A stretch of DNA of 64,000 bases. It comes from Alginatibacterium sediminis (GTDB lineage: Bacteria; Pseudomonadota; Gammaproteobacteria; Enterobacterales; Celerinatantimonadaceae). Under the pieces are notes generated by a model. It did not search any database. It saw only the letters and a program-made list of their open reading frames with translations, and was not told the origin of the DNA. The stretch is taken from positions 279,423-343,422 of the forward strand of contig NZ_RAQO01000009.1 in NCBI RefSeq assembly GCF_003610775.1. The letters run 5' to 3'. Both the position numbers and the translations under genes were made by a program. Of the stretch, positions 10,083-20,606 are shown piece after piece (within the stretch, counting starts at the first letter, position 1; the number at the start of each line of letters is the position of its first letter).

Positions 10083-10155
10083 TGAACGTAAACACTAACG
10101 TTGGTTAAGGCATCGACAAATAATCTAGAACGCTGTTTTCTGTAAGTAGGCTTTG

Positions 10156-10764
10156 CTAGCTTGAAGGTCTAGGCCCAAATTCTAAGCGTAAATAGATGAG
10201 TGCCGCGGTCAAAGCATCATCCATAGCACTATGTCGACCTTTTAATGGAATTTGTAACTTATTACAGATGTTTTGTAGGTCTTGATTCACCACCATTCCG
10301 ACATAAGGCACGTGTAATTTGTGGGCATAAAGCTGCCCAACATCTAAAACTGGATTTAGAAAAGCATAGCCAAACAAATCTTGGGTATATCGATTCAAGA
10401 TGCGTAAATCATAGCGAATGTTGTAACCAATGATGGTTCTTGAGCCAATAAAAGCGAGCAGCTCTAGTAAAGCTTCTTGGATTGGAATACCGTCGGCTAA
10501 GTCTTGCGCCCTCAATTGATGGATTTCGATAGAGCTAGCGTTAAGGCTTTTTGGGGCTTCAATGGTGAGCTCTAAACGTTCGCTATAAGTGATGGTATTT
10601 CCGCGAATCCTAACGGCTCCAATGGTGAGGATTTCCGCTTTTTTTGTATCCAAGCTGGTGGTCTCGAAATCTAAAGCGATTTTATCGCGATCACCGCTTG
10701 GCTCCAACAGATGTGAGTATTTACTATCACGCATCTTCCATTGATAAAATCGTCGACGTAACAC
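10156..10764 (-). CDS. DEDDh-family 3'-5' exonuclease (DnaQ/epsilon-like)
   Basis: 202 residues with the three exonuclease motifs. Exo I is ALDFETTSLD with the metal-binding Asp and Glu. Exo II is GYNIRYDLRILN with Asp. Exo III is GRHSAMDDALTA with His and Asp, which makes it DEDDh. It starts 2 bp after the upstream CBS/nucleotidyltransferase gene, so translation is coupled. This exonuclease-DUF294 pair next to acs is seen in many gammaproteobacteria with a CrbS-type kinase; its physiological role is not established. Confidence 0.9.
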   Translation of the reverse strand: MLRRRFYQWKMRDSKYSHLLEPSGDRDKIALDFETTSLDTKKAEILTIGAVRIRGNTITYSERLELTIEAPKSLNASSIEIHQLRAQDLADGIPIQEALLELLAFIGSRTIIGYNIRYDLRILNRYTQDLFGYAFLNPVLDVGQLYAHKLHVPYVGMVVNQDLQNICNKLQIPLKGRHSAMDDALTAALIYLRLEFGPRPSS

Positions 10765-10766
10765 CG

Positions 10767-12566
10767 CTAGTAATCCCTAATTTGAAAGTGATTTGCGAGC
10801 ACTGTTTTATACTTTTTAACCACGTGAAGTGCATGTCTAAGTAAGTCGCGCTCGCTATGGTTGAGTTCGCGTACGTTGATTTCGTTGCTAGAACGACCAC
10901 TGGTGTCGCCAAAGCTTTGGCTTAAACGAAGTTTAAAAAACAACAATAAGGCTTCACTTAAATTCTTGGAAAGTTCGCTATCTAATTGTTTTTTCTGAGT
11001 CAATAAATGGATTCTGTCTAGAGTATTGGCAGCATAGATGTGGTGTTTTAAGGCCATTGCCCGAACCCCGTGCACGATACTGAATATCCCACCTTTTTTA
11101 ATATCTAGTAACTGATGTTGTGCTTTTAGCCCACCAAAAAGTGTTAGTGGCGTATTGAAACTTAAAGCGGCCTTAGCAAAAAACGACAGTGCCACATCTT
11201 GTCGTCCCATATCTTCAACAATGGCTTTGCGGATTGGTTTTAGTAGGCTTTTGTTTCCGGCAACTGCTAGTGCGTCCCAAAGAATAGCCAGATTCATGCT
11301 CGATTCACCATGGCCAGCATCACACCATTGGCGTACGGTATGTAACCACTCACTTTGCGACTTAACCCATTGCGGATTATTGACCATGATCTTGCCTGGG
11401 CAAGGAGGATAACCAAGCTCTAGTAAGTGTTCACTAAATAGATTGAGTGCGGCGGGTAGTTCGGGTAAATCGCAGCCATCTTCAATGATAATGCCATTGT
11501 CTTGGTCGGTTTTTAGTATTTGCTCTTGGCGACCTTCACTACCCATAACCATGAGGCAAACATGATTTTGGTAGGCTTCAGGTACGACTATTTCGAAAAG
11601 CTTGGCAATGATTTGCTCGTTCATTGTGGCTAGCAGTTTCATAATAAAAACGGTGCGAATACCATTGTTTAGTAGGTTTTCAGTCAGCTTGTCGAGGGTA
11701 AGAGCTGCTTCTTGTAATTCTTCTACGCTGGTGGCGCGTGCGATTCGCAGTGCCAATACATGCGAGTGGGTCGAAAATAAACTCAGTAAATGAGCCATCT
11801 CGATAATGCCAATTATTTTGAGATCGTCCTTTACCACCACCCTTTCAATTTCGTTACGGGTCATCAGTAACATGGCATTAAATAAGAATTCGCCCTTTTG
11901 CACACTAATAAGATGGTAGTGGGCAATATCAGCGATCGGGTGACTCAAATCTAAGTTATCCAAGGCCAAGGCATGCAATAAATCGGTTCCGGTTAGCATG
12001 CCAATACAGCCATCGTGATCGACAAGCAAGGACTCTACCCGTTGGTCTTTGAGTTGCTGGGTTGCTTGAGCAATGGTTAAGTTACCGTCGACAATAATGG
12101 CTTGTTGCACATTACTATCATCGATTTGAGTGAGAATAAATTCGGCTAAATTCTTATTACCTTCCCTAGACTCAACGAGTTGGTGCCGTTGGGCTAAGTC
12201 AACCTGAAAGTAATCTCCAAACTCAGGGTTTTCTTGAACCAGCTTCATAAATGTGGTTGTTTTTAGTTTGTAACAAAGACTGTCCTCGAGGGCAATATAG
12301 TCATGTTTACAATAGCCGCCGAATTGAGAACGAACATCAAAGTAATCATCTACCGAATATTGGGCGAAGACCTCATCATTATTGTTGGCACGTTCTTCGA
12401 CGGCACCTTTGATGATGATATGGAAAAACTCGGCGCTTTGGCCACTGCTCAGTATTTTTTCATTAGCTTTAAAATAACTGATATCAAGTCGGTCACTCAG
12501 CTGCTCTCGCTGCTGTGGACTTAACTGGCTAAATGGAGGGTGATCAAAGTTAAAGTCTTGAGCCAT
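10767..12566 (-). CDS. Cyclic-nucleotide-binding/CBS/DUF294 nucleotidyltransferase-like protein
   Basis: 599 residues in four parts. The first is a cNMP-binding-like domain (residues about 10-130, LSPQQREQLSDRLDISYF and GQSAEFFHIIIKG). The second is a tandem CBS pair (about 155-280, with VESLLVDHDGCIGMLTGTDL and VVVKDDLKIIGII). The third is a DUF294 nucleotidyltransferase-like domain with VMGSEGRQEQILKTDQDNG (about 340-360). The fourth is a helical C-terminal domain. The GS-x9-DxD-like motif suggests nucleotidyl transfer, perhaps signalling of energy or second-messenger state. It is cotranscribed with the exonuclease and divergent from crbS. Confidence 0.88.
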   Translation of the reverse strand: MAQDFNFDHPPFSQLSPQQREQLSDRLDISYFKANEKILSSGQSAEFFHIIIKGAVEERANNNDEVFAQYSVDDYFDVRSQFGGYCKHDYIALEDSLCYKLKTTTFMKLVQENPEFGDYFQVDLAQRHQLVESREGNKNLAEFILTQIDDSNVQQAIIVDGNLTIAQATQQLKDQRVESLLVDHDGCIGMLTGTDLLHALALDNLDLSHPIADIAHYHLISVQKGEFLFNAMLLMTRNEIERVVVKDDLKIIGIIEMAHLLSLFSTHSHVLALRIARATSVEELQEAALTLDKLTENLLNNGIRTVFIMKLLATMNEQIIAKLFEIVVPEAYQNHVCLMVMGSEGRQEQILKTDQDNGIIIEDGCDLPELPAALNLFSEHLLELGYPPCPGKIMVNNPQWVKSQSEWLHTVRQWCDAGHGESSMNLAILWDALAVAGNKSLLKPIRKAIVEDMGRQDVALSFFAKAALSFNTPLTLFGGLKAQHQLLDIKKGGIFSIVHGVRAMALKHHIYAANTLDRIHLLTQKKQLDSELSKNLSEALLLFFKLRLSQSFGDTSGRSSNEINVRELNHSERDLLRHALHVVKKYKTVLANHFQIRDY

Positions 12567-12760
12567 ACTCGGTAATCCATGGTTATTTCTGGTTTACTCG
12601 AGACATCAGACACTTATACTCGAGATAGCGAAACCAGTGATTGCACATAGCTTTATTAAACGCAGTGCTGTTGATGTTCACTACACGACTTTAGTCAAAG
12701 TTTGAACTTGTCAGTTCTGTTTCGCGTTATGGTTTAGTTCTGATAGGGCATGGAAGCAAT
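12567..12760. promoter_or_regulatory. Divergent promoter region between the DUF294 gene and crbS
   Basis: 194 bp between divergent genes. It must contain both promoters. GGAAGC at about 12750-12757 is the ribosome binding site for crbS. No clear operator is recognised. Confidence 0.45.
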
Positions 12761-15700
12761 ATGGTGACTGAAGGTTGGGCTGTTATACCGCTCTCATTAT
12801 TGTATTTGGGCGTACTTTTTTTAATTGCGTTTTTTAGCGACAAGTTTCCCCAAAAACGCCTGCGCTTGCAGGCCTGGCTGTATAGCTTTTCAATTGCGGT
12901 CTATTGTACCTCATGGACGTTCTACGGCACCGTTGGACAGGCTCAAGATCAGTTTCTCTCCTACATACCGGTATACCTGGGCCCTATTATAGTTTTTGTT
13001 TTCGGCTGGAAGCTACTTGCGCGCTTGGTCATTATTGCCAAACGCGAACACATTACCACCATTGCTGACTTTATTGCGGCGCGCTACGGCAAGTCGCAAA
13101 CGCTTGCGGTGGTCATATCCTTGTTGTGTATTCTTGGGATTCTCCCCTACATTGCCTTGCAACTACGTGCGATTGTGATGGGGCTAGACTTGATTGGTGG
13201 TGAGTCTATGCGCCAATCTTTAGGTAATATTAGCAGCGCACAAATTGCTCTGATGGTGAGTGTGCTGCTGGCTGTTTTTACCATGCTCTTTGGTACGCGA
13301 CACATTGATGCGACCGAACACCACCGGGGAGTGATCGTTGCTATTGCCTTTGAGTCCTTGATCAAGTTAGTCGCCTTTGTTGCTGTGGGGTGCTTAGCGG
13401 TGTCATTACTTGGGGATGCAAGCATTGAACAGCAGCAACATGTTGTAGAAAAAATTAGTGCTGATTGGGATGGCATTGGGCTTAGTAATATCTCTGATCT
13501 CATTTTTTCAACGGTTTTGGCTATGCTAGCGGTAATCTGTTTACCTCGGCAGTTTCATGTCACCGTAGTCGAAAACAATCGTGTCAGTGACCTACGTTTG
13601 GCGCGTTGGGTTTTCCCGGGTTATTTGCTGCTACTCGCACTATTTGTGATGCCAATCTCCTTGGCTGGGCAGTTGTGGTTACCTGCGGGAACGCCCGCCG
13701 ATAGTTACGTGGTGAGCCTGCCACTGTTTACCAATTTTAATACCCTCGGTATGGCCGCATTTATTGGTGGCACATCCGCAGCGAGCGGCATGGTAGTTGT
13801 TTCGACTATCGCGCTGGCGATTATGGTGAGCAATGACTTAGTCTTGCCTTTGCTGTTGCGTCGCGGGCGTTTATCCGGCCGCAATTTCGCGAGCTTTAGC
13901 GAGCTGTTATTAAACGTTCGCCGTACCACCATATTGGCCATATTGTTACTGTCTTGGGGTAGTTATTTGTTGCTCGGCGAAGTTGATCGCTTAGCCGATA
14001 TAGGTGTGTTGTCGTTCGCAGCCATTTCCCAATTAGCAATCCCTCTTATCGGCGGCCTGTATTGGCGTGAAGGTAATCGTTCGGGTGTTTATCTAGGCTT
14101 GTTATTGGGGATGAGTGTGTGGTTGCTAAACCTGATGCACTTAACCGGACTCACCGCGGTTGAGATTGGTGACAGTTGGTTGGCATTTTTCTTAGAGAGT
14201 CCAGAGCTGTTCGGCCATCGAGTCATGTCTGATAGTAATTGGGGGATTTTGCTGAGTTTGTCGATGAACTTAGCTGGATTTATTATCGGTTCGCGTTTGA
14301 CTAGCCCTGCAGTGTCAGAGCGTTTGCAAGCGATGAGTTTTGTTTCAAATGCTGATAAACGCGGTCAAGCGAGTACCTTGTACCAAAGTAAAGTTAGCGT
14401 GGAAGAATTGCACATGCTGACGTCGCGCTTTTTAGGTAGTCAGCGTATTTCAGCAGCCTTCGCTCGTTTTTCTAAATCTCGAGGAGTGACGCTGGCGCCG
14501 CACCAACAAGCACCAGAAGATCTGATTGTCGAAACCGAACGACTGTTGGCTGGGGTATTTGGCTCGTCTTCATCGCGTTTAGTTTTAAGTACCGCCTTAC
14601 AAGGCAAGCAGGTTCAGCTCGAAGAATTTGCCACCATAGCTGAAGAAGCCTCAGAGTTGATGCAATTCAACCGCGACTTACTGCAAGGTGCGATTGAGCA
14701 TATAGATCAAGGGATTACCATTGTCGATACGGAGCTAAGCATTGTTTCGTGGAATCGTCGTTACATCGAATTATTTGAGTTTCCAGCTGGCTTTATTTAT
14801 GTGGGTCGACCCATTGAAGATGTGGTGCGCTACAACGCGCAGCGTGGCCTATGCGGGCCCGGTGATTTAGAGCAACAAGTTCAGCGCCGTGTCTCCCATT
14901 TACGTCGTGGTAGCGCGCATACATCGTCACGAGAGTATCCTGATGGACGGGTTATTCAAGTTCAAGGTAATCCGATGCCGGGCGGCGGATTTGTAATGAC
15001 CTTTAGTGATATTTCTACCTTCCGCCAAGCTGAACGCATGCTTAAGCAGACCAACGAAATCTTGGAGGCGCGGGTTGAGCAGCGCACTCATGAACTATCA
15101 AACATTAACCAACAGTTACTATCTGCTACTGAAGCGGCGGAAAGCGCGAACCAAAGTAAAAGTCGTTTTCTTGCGGCCGTGAGCCATGACTTGATGCAGC
15201 CACTTAATGCGGCAAAACTATTTACTGCCTCACTGTTGGACTCACAATTGAGTAAAGACAGTGACTTTTTAGCCCAAAACATAGATAAATCTTTATATTC
15301 AGCTGAGGAGATTATCAGTGATTTATTGGATATATCGCGCTTAGAATCCGGCCGTATTGAACTTAGCGAAGAGCGCTTTGTGATTGGGCAATTGTTAAGG
15401 CAGTTGCTGGCTGAGTTTACACCACTTGCGGCGCAACAAGGGGTACGGCTTAAAGTTGTTGAAAGTGATTTAACCGTGTTTAGCGATAGTAAACTGCTGC
15501 GACGTATACTACAGAACTTTTTAACCAATGCGCTTCGTTACAATCCAAATGGAAAAGTACTGTTAGGCGTACGCCGTGAAGGTGACTTTATTCGTCTGCA
15601 GGTTTGGGATAATGGCCCAGGCATTGAAACTGAGAAACAACAATTAATCTTTAATGAATTTCAGCAAATTGACGCGATGAAGAACCGCAATGCGGAGCAA

Positions 15701-16270
15701 GGTTTAGGACTGGGTTTAGCAATTGCCAAAGGTTTCAGTGAGCTACTTAATGCACAAATTCAAGTTAAGTCGACGGTAGGTAAAGGCTCAGTCTTTAGTG
15801 TACGCGCGCCGATAACGCATGCTTTGCCATTGACCAAAGCCAAAGAAACAGTTGAGGTTGAAATTACTGAGGGGGCTAAAGTTATGTGTATCGATAATGA
15901 GCCCGAAATTTTGATTGGTATGGAGAGCTTGTTGGGACGTTGGGGCTATGAGGTGATCTGCTGCGAAGACGAAGATATGGCGCAGGCTGTCATCGATGAC
16001 GGTTGGAGACCTGAATTGATATTAAGTGACTACCATTTGGATAATGACCAATTGGGGACCGATGTGGTAACGAGCTTGAAACAGCGCTTTAGTTTAGATT
16101 GCGGTGCGATTATTATCAGCGCTGATCGGCAGGCTGAATTGATCGACAGTATTCGCGCACAAGGCTATGTCTACTTAAGCAAGCCGCTACGGCCTTTACG
16201 TCTGAAGACTCTGTGTCAACAATTGCTACTTCGAGAGCTTGCACCAACCCAGTGGCTTTCAAAAGACTAG
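12761..16270 (+). CDS. crbS: Sodium/solute symporter-sensor histidine kinase-receiver fusion (CrbS type)
   Basis: 1169 residues. Residues 1 to about 520 form a 12-13 helix sodium:solute symporter module like PutP. A PAS domain follows (about 640-760, AIEHIDQGITIVDTELSIVSW), then a coiled linker, a HisKA domain with phosphoacceptor His809 in FLAAVSHDLMQPLNAAK, a HATPase domain (NALRYNPNG, WDNGPGIE, GLGLGLAIAKG), and a C-terminal receiver with Asp1090 in LILSDYHLDN. CrbS (MxtR in Pseudomonas) signals through CrbR to activate acs, the acetate switch. Linkage to acs and a CrbR-like gene at 22924 supports the call. Whether the transporter part moves solute is unknown. Confidence 0.92.
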   Translation: MVTEGWAVIPLSLLYLGVLFLIAFFSDKFPQKRLRLQAWLYSFSIAVYCTSWTFYGTVGQAQDQFLSYIPVYLGPIIVFVFGWKLLARLVIIAKREHITTIADFIAARYGKSQTLAVVISLLCILGILPYIALQLRAIVMGLDLIGGESMRQSLGNISSAQIALMVSVLLAVFTMLFGTRHIDATEHHRGVIVAIAFESLIKLVAFVAVGCLAVSLLGDASIEQQQHVVEKISADWDGIGLSNISDLIFSTVLAMLAVICLPRQFHVTVVENNRVSDLRLARWVFPGYLLLLALFVMPISLAGQLWLPAGTPADSYVVSLPLFTNFNTLGMAAFIGGTSAASGMVVVSTIALAIMVSNDLVLPLLLRRGRLSGRNFASFSELLLNVRRTTILAILLLSWGSYLLLGEVDRLADIGVLSFAAISQLAIPLIGGLYWREGNRSGVYLGLLLGMSVWLLNLMHLTGLTAVEIGDSWLAFFLESPELFGHRVMSDSNWGILLSLSMNLAGFIIGSRLTSPAVSERLQAMSFVSNADKRGQASTLYQSKVSVEELHMLTSRFLGSQRISAAFARFSKSRGVTLAPHQQAPEDLIVETERLLAGVFGSSSSRLVLSTALQGKQVQLEEFATIAEEASELMQFNRDLLQGAIEHIDQGITIVDTELSIVSWNRRYIELFEFPAGFIYVGRPIEDVVRYNAQRGLCGPGDLEQQVQRRVSHLRRGSAHTSSREYPDGRVIQVQGNPMPGGGFVMTFSDISTFRQAERMLKQTNEILEARVEQRTHELSNINQQLLSATEAAESANQSKSRFLAAVSHDLMQPLNAAKLFTASLLDSQLSKDSDFLAQNIDKSLYSAEEIISDLLDISRLESGRIELSEERFVIGQLLRQLLAEFTPLAAQQGVRLKVVESDLTVFSDSKLLRRILQNFLTNALRYNPNGKVLLGVRREGDFIRLQVWDNGPGIETEKQQLIFNEFQQIDAMKNRNAEQGLGLGLAIAKGFSELLNAQIQVKSTVGKGSVFSVRAPITHALPLTKAKETVEVEITEGAKVMCIDNEPEILIGMESLLGRWGYEVICCEDEDMAQAVIDDGWRPELILSDYHLDNDQLGTDVVTSLKQRFSLDCGAIIISADRQAELIDSIRAQGYVYLSKPLRPLRLKTLCQQLLLRELAPTQWLSKD

Positions 16271-16283
16271 TTTGCAGTAAAAG

Positions 16284-16304
16284 ACAGCCAGCAATGCTGG
16301 CTGT
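16284..16304. terminator. Bidirectional hairpin between crbS and the RND pump
   Basis: ACAGCCAGC (16284-16292) and GCTGGCTGT (16296-16304) form a perfect 9-bp stem with an AAT loop. It lies between convergent genes. Short T-rich tails flank it on both strands (TTTGAAGG on plus, CTTTTACTG on minus), so it probably ends both transcripts. Confidence 0.75.
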
Positions 16305-16332
16305 TTGAAGGATGTTGTAGTCTAGTTTTGAC

Positions 16333-19300
16333 TTAGTCGTAGCGCTTGTACATCACGCTATAATACAACACCGGTATCACCACAAGTGTTAGGATGGTTG
16401 AAACCAAAATACCGAAGATTAAGCTAATCGCCAACCCGTTAAATATCGGGTCATCCAATATAAACAAAGCGCCAATCATCGCTGCCAAACCGGTCAAAAT
16501 TATAGGTTTGGCGCGCACCGCTCCCGAGTTAATCACCGCTTGTTCGAAAGGAACTCCGTTTTGGGTTTCTTGGTTAATAAAATCAACCAAGAGTATAGAG
16601 TTTCGAACGATGATCCCTGCCAATGCGATCATGCCTATCATCGAGGTGGCGGTGAATTGAGCGCCAAACAAGGCGTGTCCAGGTAAGACACCAATCACTG
16701 TCAGAGGAATAGGAGCCATGATGACTAAAGGTACTAGGTAGCTTCTAAACTGAGCCACAACCAATAGGTAGATCATGATCATACCAACCCCATAGGCAAT
16801 GCCCATATCACGGAAGGTTTCGTAGGTGATCTTCCACTCTCCGTCCCACAATACCGATATTTCTGATAGGCCATCGGGTTGTTCCACATAATTCTGGGTG
16901 AAGTTAAGCCCGTCATCCTGCATTGATAGCGCCATGTCAAACATGCCATATAGCGGGCTATCTAACGGGCCAGCCATGTCGGCAACTACCATGACCATCG
17001 GTACCATATTTTTGTGAATGATAGGCTTATCAACATCTTGAACTCTTACGCTTACAACTTGACTCAAGGGAACTGTAGCACCACTGAAGCTATATATTTG
17101 CAGGTCCAAAATTTGCTGTAAATCAACTTTGCTGGCTTCAGAGACTTCCAAACGAATTGGTACCGCATGTTTTTGCTGTTCTTTGTGCAGGTAGCCGATA
17201 TCTGTGCCACCGACTGCAGTGGCAATAGTATTTACTATCTCAGAATAGTTGAGTCCCAACTTCGAGACTCGACTGCGATCGATATCCAACTGCCAATTGT
17301 CTTGTTGGCTAGGTAAGTAAATATCAATATCGACAATATCTGCTTGTTGATGGAAGTATTGCTCTAGTTGTTGCGCCGCTTGCTCGCGGATCGTTTGACT
17401 AGGTCCATAGACTTCGGCAACGATAGGTGACCAAACTGGAGGTCCTGGCGGAACTTCAACCACCTTCACGTTGGCTGAGTAGCGCTCGCCAATAAGCTGT
17501 AGTTTGGGTCGTAAATCTAGGGCTATTTCGTGGCTACTGCGCTCGCGTAGTGATTTATCAACTAGATTAACCTGTATGTCTGAGCTATTAGCCGTGTTAC
17601 GTAAAAAGTAATGACGCACTAATCCATTGAAGTTAATCGGCGCTGTTGTTCCGATGTAAAGTTGGTAATCTGAAACCTCTTCAACTTTTGCAACTTCGTG
17701 GGATAAATCCATCACCAGTCGTTGGCTAATCTCGAAAGGCGTTCCTTCAGGCATATCGACAATGACTTGCATTTCAGACTTATTGTCAAAAGGCAGCATT
17801 TTCATAACCACAAGCTGTAGAGCGGGTAAACTCATCGCGCCAGCAATTAAAATCATTACACCAGCCCAAAGCCCAAGTCTGGCACGTCGACCTTGTTTTT
17901 GATGTAGAAATGGGCCGATGACTGCGTTGAAAAAACGCTGTAAACGTGAAGTACTTTTTAACTCGGGATCTTGTTCAGCGTGGGCGCTTGAGTCGTGTTC
18001 ATGGCGTAGTAGTTTCTGACTTAACCATGGCGTGAGTACAAAGGCGACTAAAAGAGATATCAACATTCCAAGGCTGGCATTAATTGGAATAGGGCTCATA
18101 TACGGACCCATCAATCCACTAACGAATGCCATTGGTAACAGGGCTGCAATCACAGTGAAAGTAGCTAATATCGTTGGTCCACCAACTTCGTCGACTGCCA
18201 GCGGAATAAGCTCGGCAAGTTTGCGCTTGCCCATGGCCATATGTCGATGAATATTTTCAACCACAACAATGGCATCATCTACCAGAATGCCGATAGAGAA
18301 AATAAGCGCAAATAATGACACTCGATTTAGAGTGAACCCCCAAGCCCACGATGCAAATAAGGTTATCGCAAGTGTGATTCCAATTGCTATCCCAACCACA
18401 ATCGCTTCTCTTAAGCCCATGGTTAAGGCGACCAGAATTACCACAGCTGCTGTAGCAAAGGCGAGCTTGCCAATTAAGGTGTTTGATTTTTCAGCCGCTG
18501 TTTTACCATAGTTGCGAGTGATTTTACTTTTGACTTGCTGCGGGATCAGGGTGTTTTCAACATCCTTAATTCGTTGTTCAATTTTTTCAGCGATAGCGAC
18601 TGCGTTTTCGCCGGCTTGCTTGGCAATCGCAATGGTTACCGCAGGGTATAGTTGGCCATTTTCGCCGTGCCAAGCACTTTGAGTCGGTATGTCGGCACCT
18701 AGTTTAACCTCAGCTACATCACCTAAGAAGACCGGTGCTTCATTATAGACACCCACTACGAGTTCTCGTAGCTCATCGATACTGCGTACGAATTGACCGG
18801 CTTGAACCACGATTTCTTGGTTGTCTTGTACCAGTATACTTTGTGCAGAGCGCTGATTTTGTCCTTGTAACTGATTGCTTAGTTGCGCCAAGCTTATGCC
18901 AAAACTATTCATTTTAGCGGGATCTACTCTGACAGACGCCACTAATTCATGTTGACCAACCGTGTAGATATCACGAGTTCCTGGAATCTTTTTAAGCTCA
19001 GTTTCTAAGCCGTGCGCAACTTGGCTAAGGTCTTGATGACTAATGCCATCTTGATCACTGAAAAGTGTGAGGCTAACGATAGGTACATCATCAATGGCGC
19101 GCGGTTTAATGATCGGTTGGCCAACACCAGCACCGCTAGGTAATCTATCCAAATTTGAATAGATTTGATTGTATAAATTAACGATAGCGTCGTTACGGGT
19201 TTTGCCTACCTCGAATACCACAACCAGCATTACCCCGTCAGGCATAGTGAAGCTATATAAAGTATCTATGCCATTGAGCTCTGAAATTATTTGCTCTGCG

Positions 19301-19506
19301 GGTAAGGTAACTAAGTTCTCGATTTCGCGAGGTGACGCACCGGGAAACGGGATGTAAACGTCAGCAAAGGTAACATCAATTTGGGGTTCTTCTTCCTTTG
19401 GTGTTACCAAGACAGCGAATACACCTAATATCAATCCGATCAACGCCAATAATGGTGTGATAGGTGAGTGCAAGAAGGCTTGTGCAATACGACCTGAAAT
19501 GCCCAT
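16333..19506 (-). CDS. RND-family efflux pump inner-membrane transporter
   Basis: A 1057-residue proton-driven transporter. It has an N-terminal TM1, a large periplasmic domain, TM2-6 including FALIFSIGILVDDAIVVVENIHRH (the TM4 charged pair), a second periplasmic domain, and TM8-12 with GMIALAGIIVRNSILLVDF. The ATG at 19506 is chosen over 19605 because it lies 4 bp after the adaptor stop codon with AAGGAAT upstream, and because the extra 33 residues are not family-like. It works with the adjacent periplasmic adaptor and an outer-membrane TolC-like channel encoded elsewhere. The substrate is unknown. Confidence 0.93.
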   Translation of the reverse strand: MGISGRIAQAFLHSPITPLLALIGLILGVFAVLVTPKEEEPQIDVTFADVYIPFPGASPREIENLVTLPAEQIISELNGIDTLYSFTMPDGVMLVVVFEVGKTRNDAIVNLYNQIYSNLDRLPSGAGVGQPIIKPRAIDDVPIVSLTLFSDQDGISHQDLSQVAHGLETELKKIPGTRDIYTVGQHELVASVRVDPAKMNSFGISLAQLSNQLQGQNQRSAQSILVQDNQEIVVQAGQFVRSIDELRELVVGVYNEAPVFLGDVAEVKLGADIPTQSAWHGENGQLYPAVTIAIAKQAGENAVAIAEKIEQRIKDVENTLIPQQVKSKITRNYGKTAAEKSNTLIGKLAFATAAVVILVALTMGLREAIVVGIAIGITLAITLFASWAWGFTLNRVSLFALIFSIGILVDDAIVVVENIHRHMAMGKRKLAELIPLAVDEVGGPTILATFTVIAALLPMAFVSGLMGPYMSPIPINASLGMLISLLVAFVLTPWLSQKLLRHEHDSSAHAEQDPELKSTSRLQRFFNAVIGPFLHQKQGRRARLGLWAGVMILIAGAMSLPALQLVVMKMLPFDNKSEMQVIVDMPEGTPFEISQRLVMDLSHEVAKVEEVSDYQLYIGTTAPINFNGLVRHYFLRNTANSSDIQVNLVDKSLRERSSHEIALDLRPKLQLIGERYSANVKVVEVPPGPPVWSPIVAEVYGPSQTIREQAAQQLEQYFHQQADIVDIDIYLPSQQDNWQLDIDRSRVSKLGLNYSEIVNTIATAVGGTDIGYLHKEQQKHAVPIRLEVSEASKVDLQQILDLQIYSFSGATVPLSQVVSVRVQDVDKPIIHKNMVPMVMVVADMAGPLDSPLYGMFDMALSMQDDGLNFTQNYVEQPDGLSEISVLWDGEWKITYETFRDMGIAYGVGMIMIYLLVVAQFRSYLVPLVIMAPIPLTVIGVLPGHALFGAQFTATSMIGMIALAGIIVRNSILLVDFINQETQNGVPFEQAVINSGAVRAKPIILTGLAAMIGALFILDDPIFNGLAISLIFGILVSTILTLVVIPVLYYSVMYKRYD

Positions 19507-19510
19507 GCGC

Positions 19511-20551
19511 TTATTCCTTATCCTGATTGAGAACTGCGTATGCAGACAAGGCAATGACGTCGTTAGGCATAAGGCCTGAGAGTACCGTGATTTGATTACC
19601 GACAAGCGCCCCTAAACGAACTTGCGTTAACAAGGCTTTTTGGTCTTCAATACGGTAGACGGCACTGAGTTGATTCCTTTCTAAGGTGGCGCTCTGTGGG
19701 ATCAGAATTTGCTCGCGAACTGGGCCTTGTAATCGTACTTTGACCCATGTTCCCGGTATTAGTTTAAGGTCAACATTGTCGAAGTTGATACGTAGCTTAA
19801 AGGTATGGCTGTTGGTGTCCGCGTAACTGAAAACTTTGAAGTCTTCCGAACTTAACAAGCTGCCATCATCGAGTTGGACTTGTATTGATTCAGAATTTTG
19901 CAACAAGGCTAAATGACGTTGCGGTACATCTGTAATCACGCGCATTTTACTTAAGGACAAGCCTGAGTATAAAGCTTGGCCAGGGCTGATTGCTTCGCCT
20001 ATTTCCACATGCCGTTGAGTCACAATACCGGAGAATGGGGCTTTGATTTCTGTATACGAAACCGCTTTTTGAGCTTGTACAATACCTGCATTCGCGGCAT
20101 CTACAGCGCTACGGGCGTTAAGTGCTTCTGCGCGTGCTTGGTCCAAGCTACCCTGAGAAACGGCTCCTTTAGGAAATAACTTCTTTAGGCGCTGCCAATT
20201 AAGCTGCGCTTGGGTATTACTCGCGTTTGCTCTTGCCAACTGAGCTTGCGCAGAGGCTAAGGAAGCCGCTTGCTCTTCATTGCTTATTTTTAGTAGCAAC
20301 TCGCCCTCTTGTACAAAGTCATTAATATCAAAGAGCAGTTCTTGAACCACACCAGAAGTTTGAGCTGATAAAGTCGCACCATCTATGGCCTCAATGCTGC
20401 CATCGAGCACTATCCTCTGATGAGTTTGGCTGGTGTTAACTGTATGAACTTCGATGTTTGCTTGCGCATAGGAGACGCTAAGTAATAGTGCCAACATGCT
20501 GACAAAAGTTCGAATGAAAAGCTGGTGGGTATAGCCGAATAGTGAATTCAT
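19511..20551 (-). CDS. RND efflux periplasmic adaptor (membrane fusion protein)
   Basis: 346 residues from ATG 20551 (AAGGAGC upstream; the in-frame ATG at 20605 is not used). A signal peptide covers about residues 1-30 (SMLALLLSVSYAQA). Next come a lipoyl-like half (LDGSIEAIDGATLSAQTSGVVQELLFDINDFVQEGELLLKI), an alpha-helical hairpin with Ala/Gln-rich coiled coil (QAQLARANASNTQAQLNW), the second lipoyl half (APFSGIVTQRHVEIGEAISPG), and a beta-barrel. It links the RND pump to the outer-membrane channel. The spacing of 4 bp to the pump gene shows one operon. Confidence 0.92.
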   Translation of the reverse strand: MNSLFGYTHQLFIRTFVSMLALLLSVSYAQANIEVHTVNTSQTHQRIVLDGSIEAIDGATLSAQTSGVVQELLFDINDFVQEGELLLKISNEEQAASLASAQAQLARANASNTQAQLNWQRLKKLFPKGAVSQGSLDQARAEALNARSAVDAANAGIVQAQKAVSYTEIKAPFSGIVTQRHVEIGEAISPGQALYSGLSLSKMRVITDVPQRHLALLQNSESIQVQLDDGSLLSSEDFKVFSYADTNSHTFKLRINFDNVDLKLIPGTWVKVRLQGPVREQILIPQSATLERNQLSAVYRIEDQKALLTQVRLGALVGNQITVLSGLMPNDVIALSAYAVLNQDKE

Positions 20552-20606
20552 GGAAGCTCCTTGCTTACAACATGACAAGCTAAAAATATGAAAACGTTCT
20601 ATCACT